A DNA stretch of 64,000 nucleotides, taken from the NCBI GenBank assembly GCA_947172415.1, contig OX359189.1:10244501-10308500 (forward strand). The letters run 5' to 3'. The translations under genes and the position numbers were made by a program. Every line of letters begins with the position of its first letter. Position 1 is the first letter of the stretch. This document shows positions 57,787 to 64,000 of the stretch, piece after piece. The notes beneath the pieces were generated by a model. It was not told the origin of the DNA, did no database searches, and was given only the letters and a program-made list of their open reading frames with translations. The stretch is from Chondrosia reniformis (lineage: Eukaryota > Porifera > Demospongiae > Chondrillida > Chondrillidae).

Positions 57787-58183
57787 CATTAGCATCTGAC
57801 ATATCTCTATCATTGTATCAGCTCAGAATCTGACATATCTCTATCATTGTATCAGCTCAGAATCTTACATATCTCTATCATTGTATCAGTTCAGAATCTT
57901 ACATATCTCTATCATTGTATCAGCTCAGAATCTTACATATCTCTATCATTGTATCAGCTCAGAATCTTACATATCTCTATCATTGTATCAGCTCAGAATC
58001 TGACATATCTCTATCATTGTATCAGCTCAGAATCTGACATATCTCTATCATCGTATCAGCTCAGAATCTGACATATCTCTATCATTGTATCAGCTCAGAA
58101 TCTGACATATCTCTATCATTGTATCAGCTCAGAATCTGACATATCTCTATCATCGTATCAGCTCAGAATCTGACATATCTATA
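57787..58183. repeat. 34-bp tandem array, about 12 copies
   Basis: Unit gaatctgacatatctctatc then attgtatcagctca, with t/g and t/c variants alternating between copies. Confidence 0.92.
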
Positions 58184-58339
58184 ATATGCAGACACCAAAC
58201 AAAATCAATTACAGACATTAATATGATGACAAAACAAACAAAATCAATTTAATATGATGATGATAAATATCGGAAATCTCGCTCTCCAAATTTCTGCATT
58301 ATGAAAAATCGCCATTTATCCATTATTCTCAACTTTTAG

Positions 58340-59610
58340 ATGGACACAAAGAATTAGCTTCATATCTCTCCATTTGATAGAGTGACAGCCCTCAATGTAC
58401 ATTAAATTCTGGTATACAAAAGTTAATGTATGGTGAGAGATAGGGCAAATTTTAAGTTCCATCAAAATTTCAAAAACTCATTGGAAATACTCTATAGGTG
58501 ACTGTGAATGTTGACACAAAACATTAGCTTCATATCTTTCTGTTTGATAGAGTGACAGCCCTCAATGTACATTAAATTCTGGTATACAAAGTTTTATGTA
58601 TTGTGAGAAATAGGGCAAATTTTAATTTTCATCAAAATTTCAAAAACACATTGGACATGTTCTATAGATGTCTGTGAATGCTGACACAAAGTGTTAGCTT
58701 CGTATCTCTCCATTTGATAGAGTGACAGCCATCAATGTACATTAAATTCTGGTATACAAAGTTAATGTATTGTGAGAAATAGGGCAAATTTTAATTTTCA
58801 TCAAAATTTCAAAAACACATTGGACATGTTCTATAGATGTCTGTGAATGCTGACACAAAGTGTTAGCTTCGTATCTCTCCATTTGATAGAGTGACAGCCC
58901 TCAATGTACATTAAATTCTGGTATACAAAGTTAATGTATTGTGAGAAATAGGGCAAATTTTAATTTTCATCAAAATTTCAAAACCTCATTGGACATGTTC
59001 TATAGATGTCTGTGAATGTTGATACAATGTTTTAGCTTCATATCTTTACTTTGGGTAGAGTTACAGCCCTCAATGTACATTAAATTCTGGTATACAAAGT
59101 TAATATATGGTGAGAGATAGGGCAAATTTTAATTTTCATCAAAATTTCAAAAACTCATTAGACATGTTCTATAGATGTCTGTGAATGCTGACACAAAGAT
59201 TCAGCTTCATATCTCTCCATTTGATAGAGTGACAGCCCTCAATGTACATTAAATTCTTGTATACAAAGTTAATATATGGTGAGAGATAGGGCAAATTTTT
59301 TATTTTCATCAAAATTTCAAAAACCCATTGGACATGTTCTATAGATGTCTGTGAATGCTGACACAAAGAATTAGCTTCATATCTCCCCATTTGATAGAGT
59401 GACAGCCCTCAATGCACATTAAATTCTGGTATACAACTTTAATGTATGGTGAGATATAGGGCAAATTTTAAATTCCATCAAAATTTCAAAAACTCATTGA
59501 ACATGCTCTATAGTTGTCTGTAAATATTGATACAATGTTTTAACTTCATATCTTTACTTTGGGTAGAGTTACAGCCCTCAATGTACATTAAATTTTTACA
59601 ATACGACCTT
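58340..59610. repeat. 170-bp satellite array, first block (about 7.5 monomers)
   Basis: Monomers start at ttagcttcatatctctccat-like words spaced 169-170 bp (58354, 58524, 58694, 58863 ...). Conserved internal words are gacagccctcaatgtacatt, agggcaaattttaattttca and gttctatagatgtctgtgaa. Monomers differ by scattered substitutions. No coding potential. Confidence 0.95.
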
Positions 59611-60650
59611 TAATGGTGTAGAATTATATCGTGCGATACTATTATGGAAATTATCGGCATACCAAGTTATAATGATTTGACATGAATGGGGCAACTAGAA
59701 ACACGCAGGGACAGTCCAGAACGCAGCTATTAGAAGGTCTTTATATAGAGGCAGGTAGCCATTATGTTATTACAGCAATTGAGATGGAGTGTGGCTGGTT
59801 ATACCAGTTTACGTTCATATCGGAACACCTCTCGCTAAAATAGTTTCTACATGGGACTAGAAAAGTAGTTCTCCTCCGACAATCAAGACACTAACAGGAT
59901 TCTATCCATTTTTCCCAGTTTCTAGATGAACCACAAATACTGGATATACCTTTAAAATGGCTTGGAACGATGCACTGATCCCGAATTAACTTGATATAAT
60001 TTGACTACATTTTTCTCGCAAATACCCTATTCTTAAGTATGGAATAGCGCCAACCACAATCGTTTCCTTTTGAAATTTTGTTGTTTAAATAGAAGCGAAA
60101 AACCTTATAAAGTAGGCCTACCTGGACACATCTCTATGGTGGTTGCGGTTCCCATAGAGGTTGGTAGCGCTTAGACTCTGAAGCTGTCTCCTAATCGGTT
60201 GGTGCCATAGAGACGTGCTCACCAATAATCCGGATTTCGGGGGGGTTCCACGTAATGTGGGATTGGCATCTGATATCTTAGGATTCATATGAGTCGGCCA
60301 TATCGAGAAGAACTGGTTCTTCTCACGCAAGTGACACCCAAAGCTCAACTCGGCAGAGCGTTACCACCGATCCCGGCCTCTGAGCGTCGTGGATGGTAGC
60401 GTTCGGTATGGTCCAACTTTTTTTCTTTGGACTTTCGTTGGCCGTCGATTGGCAAAATTTCAATTTAACGACATCCATATAATATATGTGGATAGATACT
60501 GCTTCAACAACAATCAAGTACTACACAGTGCATATCCATGTGTATAAGAAATATTTCAAAGAGTTCTAATTTTCAAAAATATATGAAGTACCGTATCTCA
60601 CTCTAATACCTACTCAAGGTCGGCCATTTATAGTATTACGCAATTAGGGT
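59611..60650. other. Unique spacer inside the satellite region
   Basis: About 1 kb of non-satellite DNA. The first part (to 59727) recurs at the end of the window. 60310-60329 is a short hairpin (gagaagaac, tg, gttcttctc). 60110-60430 is GC-richer than its surroundings but matches no RNA gene I recognise. Confidence 0.6.
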
Positions 60651-61010
60651 TAGTTAATGTATTGTGAGAGATATGGCAAATTTGAGTAAGTATTAAAATT
60701 TGCAAAACTCATTCAAAACATTTCATATATCTCTGTGAATAATGAGATAGAGTGTTAGATTCACATCTCTTCATTCGGAAGAATTACAGCACTTCATGTA
60801 CTTTTTATTACTGTTATACGTAGTGAATGAGTGGTGAGAGATAGGGCAAATTTGAGTAGATATCAAAATTTGCAAAACTCATTGGAAACCTTTCATACAT
60901 CTCTGTGAATACTGAGATAGAGTTTCGGATTCATATCTCTTCATTTGGAAGAGTTAGTGCCATAAATGTATTTTAAATTACTACAATACAAGTTAATGTA
61001 CGTATGGTGA
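60651..61010. repeat. Diverged satellite monomers
   Basis: Two monomers related to the 170-bp satellite but clearly more diverged (tttgagtaagtattaaaatt, cacatctcttcattcggaag), as often seen at array edges. Confidence 0.75.
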
Positions 61011-63870
61011 GAGATAGTGCAAATTTTAAATTCCATCAAAATTTCAAAACCTCATTGGACATGTTCTATAGATGTCTGTGAATGCTGACACAAACAATTA
61101 GCTTCATATCTCTCCATTTGATAGAGTGACCGCCCTCAATGTACATTAAATTCTGGTATACAAAGTTAATATATGGTGAGAGATATGGCAAATTTTAATT
61201 TTCATCAAAATTTCAAAAACTCATTAGACATGTTCTATAGATGTCTGTGAATACTGACGCAAAGAATTAGCTTCATATCTCTCCATTTGATAGAGTGACA
61301 GCCCTCAATGTACATTAAATTCTGGTATACAAAGTTATTGTATTGTGAGAAATAGGGCAAATTTTAATTTTCATCAAAATTTCAAAAACTCATTAGACAT
61401 GTTCTATAGATGTCTGTGAATGCTGACACTAAGAATTAGCTTCATATCTCTCCATTTGATAGAGTGACAGCCCTCAATGTACATTAAATTCTGGTATACA
61501 AAGTTAATGTATTGTGAGAAATAGGGCAAATTATTTATTTTTATGAAAATTTCAAAAACTCATTGGACATGTTCTATAGATATCTGTGAATGCTGATACA
61601 ATGTTTTAACGTCATATCTTTACTTTGGGTAGAGTTACAGCCCTCAATGTACATTAAATTCTGGTATACAACTTTAATGTATGGTGAGAGATAGGGCAAA
61701 TTTAAATTTCCATCAAAATTTCAAACACTCATTGGACATGTTCTATAGATGTCTGTGAATGTTGATACAATGTTTTAGCTTCATATCTTTACTTTGGGTA
61801 GAGTTACAGCCCTCAATGTACATTAAATTCTGGTATACAAAGTTAATGTATAGTGAGAAATAGGGCAAATTTTAATTTTCATCAAAATTTCAAAAACTCA
61901 TTAGACATGTTCCATAGATGTCTGTGAATGCTGACACAAAGTGTTAGCTTCATTTCTCTCCATTTGATGGAGTGACAGCCCTCAATGTACATTAAATTCT
62001 GGTATACAAAGTTAATATATGGTGAGAGATAGGGCAAATTTTAATTTTCATCAAAATTTCAAAAACTCATTAGGCATGTTCTATAGATGTCTGTGAATGT
62101 TGATACAATGTTTTAGCTTCATATCTTTTCTTTGGGTAGAGTTACAGCCCTCAATGTACATTAAATTCTGGTATACAAAGTTAATGTACGTATTGTGAGA
62201 AATAGGGCAAATTTTTTATTTTTATGAAAATTTCAAAAACTCATTGGACATGTTCTATAGATATCTGTGAATGCTGATACAATGTTTTAACGTCATATCT
62301 TTACTTTGGGTAGAGTTACAGCCCTCAATGTACATTAAATTCTGGTATACAACTTTAATGTATGGTGAGAGATAGGGCAAATTTTAATTTTCATCAAAAT
62401 TTCAAAAACTCATTAGACATGTTCTATAGATGTCTGTGAATGCTGATACAAAGTGTTAGCTTCGTATCTCTCCATTTGATAGAGTGACAGCCCTCAATGT
62501 ACATTAAATTCTGGTATACAAAGTTAATGTATTGTGAGAAATAGGGCAAATTTTAATTTTCATCAAAATTTCAAAAACTCATTGGACATGTTCTATAGAT
62601 GTCTGTGAATGTTGATACAATGTTTTAGCTTCATATCTTTACTTTGGGTAGAGTTACAGCCCTCAATGTACATTAAATTCTGGTATACAAAGTTAATGTA
62701 TAGTGAGAAATAGGGCAAATTTTAATTTTCATCAATATTTCAAAAACTCATTAGACATGTTCCATAGATGTCTGTGAATGCTGACACAAAGTGTTAGCTT
62801 CATTTCTCTCCATTTGATGGAGTGACAGCCCTCAATGTACATTAAATTCTGGTATACAAAGTTAATATATGGTGAGAGATAGGGCAAATTTTAATTTTCA
62901 TCAAAATTTCAAAAACTCATTAGGCATGTTCTATAGATGTCTGTGAATGTTGATACAATGTTTTAGCTTCATATCTTTTCTTTGGGTAGAGTTACAGCCC
63001 TCAATGTACATTAAATTCTGGTATACAAAGTTAATGTACGTATTGTGAGAAATAGGGCAAATTTTTTATTTTTATGAAAATTTCAAAAACTCATTGGACA
63101 TGTTCTATAGATATCTGTGAATGCTGATACAATGTTTTAACGTCATATCTTTACTTTGGGTAGAGTTACAGCCCTCAATGTACATTAAATTCTGGTATAC
63201 AACTTTAATGTATGGTGAGAGATAGGGCAAATTTTAATTTTCATCAAAATTTCAAAAACTCATTAGACATGTTCTATAGATGTCTGTGAATGCTGACACA
63301 AAGTGTTAGCTTCATATCTCTCCATTTGATAGAGTGACAGCCCTCAATGTACATTAAATTCTGGTATACAAAGTTAACGTATTGTGAGAAATAGGGCAAT
63401 TTTTTTATTTTTATGAAAATTCTAAAACTCATTGGACATGTTCTATAGATATCTGTGAATGCTGATACAATGTTTTAACTTCATATCTTTACTTTGGGTA
63501 GAGTTACAGCCCTCCATGTACATTAAATTCTGGTATACAACTTTAATGTTTTGTGAGAGATAGGGCAAATTTTAATTTCCATCAAAATTTCAAAAACTCA
63601 TTGGACATGTTCTATAGATGTCTGTGAATGCTGACACTAAGTGTTAGCTTCATATCTCTCCATTTGATAGAGTGACAGCCCTCAATGCACATTAAATTCT
63701 GGTATACAACTTTAATGTATGGTGAGATATAGGGCAAATTTTAAATTCCATCAAAATTTCAAAAACTCATTGAACATGCTCTATAGTTGTCTGTAAATAT
63801 TGATACAATGTTTTAACTTCATATCTTTACTTTGGGTAGAGTTACAGCCCTCAATGTACATTAAATTTTT
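61011..63870. repeat. 170-bp satellite array, second block, with 850-bp higher-order repeat
   Basis: About 17 monomers. Distinct variants recur at exactly 850 bp (gttgatacaa at 61761 and 62611; tgatacaatg at 62101 and 62951), meaning five monomers form a higher-order unit copied at least once. Confidence 0.92.
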
Positions 63871-64000
63871 ACAATACGACCTTTAATGGTGTAGAATTAT
63901 ATCGTGCGATACTATTATGGAAATTATCGGCATACCAAGTTATAATGATTTGACATGAATGGGGCAACTAGAAACACGCAGGGACAGTCCAGAACGCAGC
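63668..64000. repeat. Second copy of the 59395-59727 segment
   Basis: The last 333 bp of the window match 59395-59727 at a constant offset of 4273 bp, including the non-satellite words tcgtgcgatactattatgg and acgcagggacagtccagaac. The window ends inside this copy. Confidence 0.92.

Noticed and set aside
57787-58183. Possible CRISPR-like array of regular repeats
   Set aside because: Copies are directly adjacent without spacers, and the context is a eukaryotic genome.
60110-60430. GC-richer segment suspected of being an RNA gene
   Set aside because: No tRNA, 5S or snRNA consensus could be matched; box A/B-like words are too weak.

Overview
This is eukaryotic, animal-type DNA: multi-exon genes with mostly very short GT-AG introns (about 45-350 bp), and many of the longer introns filled with minisatellite DNA. 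The gene set (large Ig/FN3 receptors, TRIM-NHL, BTB-Kelch, radial spoke RSPH1, XRCC1, alpha-tubulin, a death-domain protein, GSK3) together with the very tight packing points to an early-branching metazoan, most likely a demosponge. That assignment is inferred from gene content and architecture; no database was searched.

Layout. 0-10 kb is a scrapyard of partial duplications: the 5' end of a TRIM-NHL gene (minus, running off the left edge), an Asteroid/ASTE1-family gene carrying an internal inversion (1050-2817), a partial copy of the 3' end of an Ig/FN3 receptor (3170-4566, minus), a full-length Asteroid-like ORF with two heptapeptide-repeat tracts (5593-8193), a third Asteroid scrap (8834-8952) and the last two coding exons of a GSK3 gene (9314-10016). 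10-30 kb holds an intact intronless TRIM-NHL gene and two long minus-strand IgSF receptors (12618-21742, 22 exons, about 2032 aa; 23713-29513, 13 exons, 1269 aa) flanking an intronless alpha-tubulin. 29.8-32.7 kb is a seven-exon death-domain gene.

32.7-45 kb is a tandem segmental duplication. Left copy: BTB-Kelch, intact RSPH1, broken XPR1-like. Right copy: Kelch scrap, broken RSPH1, intact XPR1-like. An intronless, relatively GC-rich gene lies where most of the Kelch copy should be; it encodes three unfamiliar repeats and a C-terminal ADP-ribosyltransferase-like domain. XRCC1 (45172-48534) starts divergently, 30 bp from the XPR1-like ORF. A plus-strand receptor with 4 Ig and 3 FN3 domains (48816-57298) is the last gene. 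From 57.8 kb to the end there is no gene, only a 34-bp array and a hierarchical satellite (170-bp monomers, an 850-bp higher-order unit, and a longer block recurring at 4273 bp).

Gene relations. The receptors, TRIM-NHL and death-domain genes belong to signalling and adhesion families typical of animals; tubulin, XRCC1 and RSPH1 are housekeeping or ciliary. They form no obvious pathway together. The common thread is local segmental duplication followed by decay of one partner, and minisatellites that repeatedly include splice-junction sequence. Exon models were built by hand from splice signals and reading phase; the phases close exactly for the three receptors, the death-domain gene and RSPH1.
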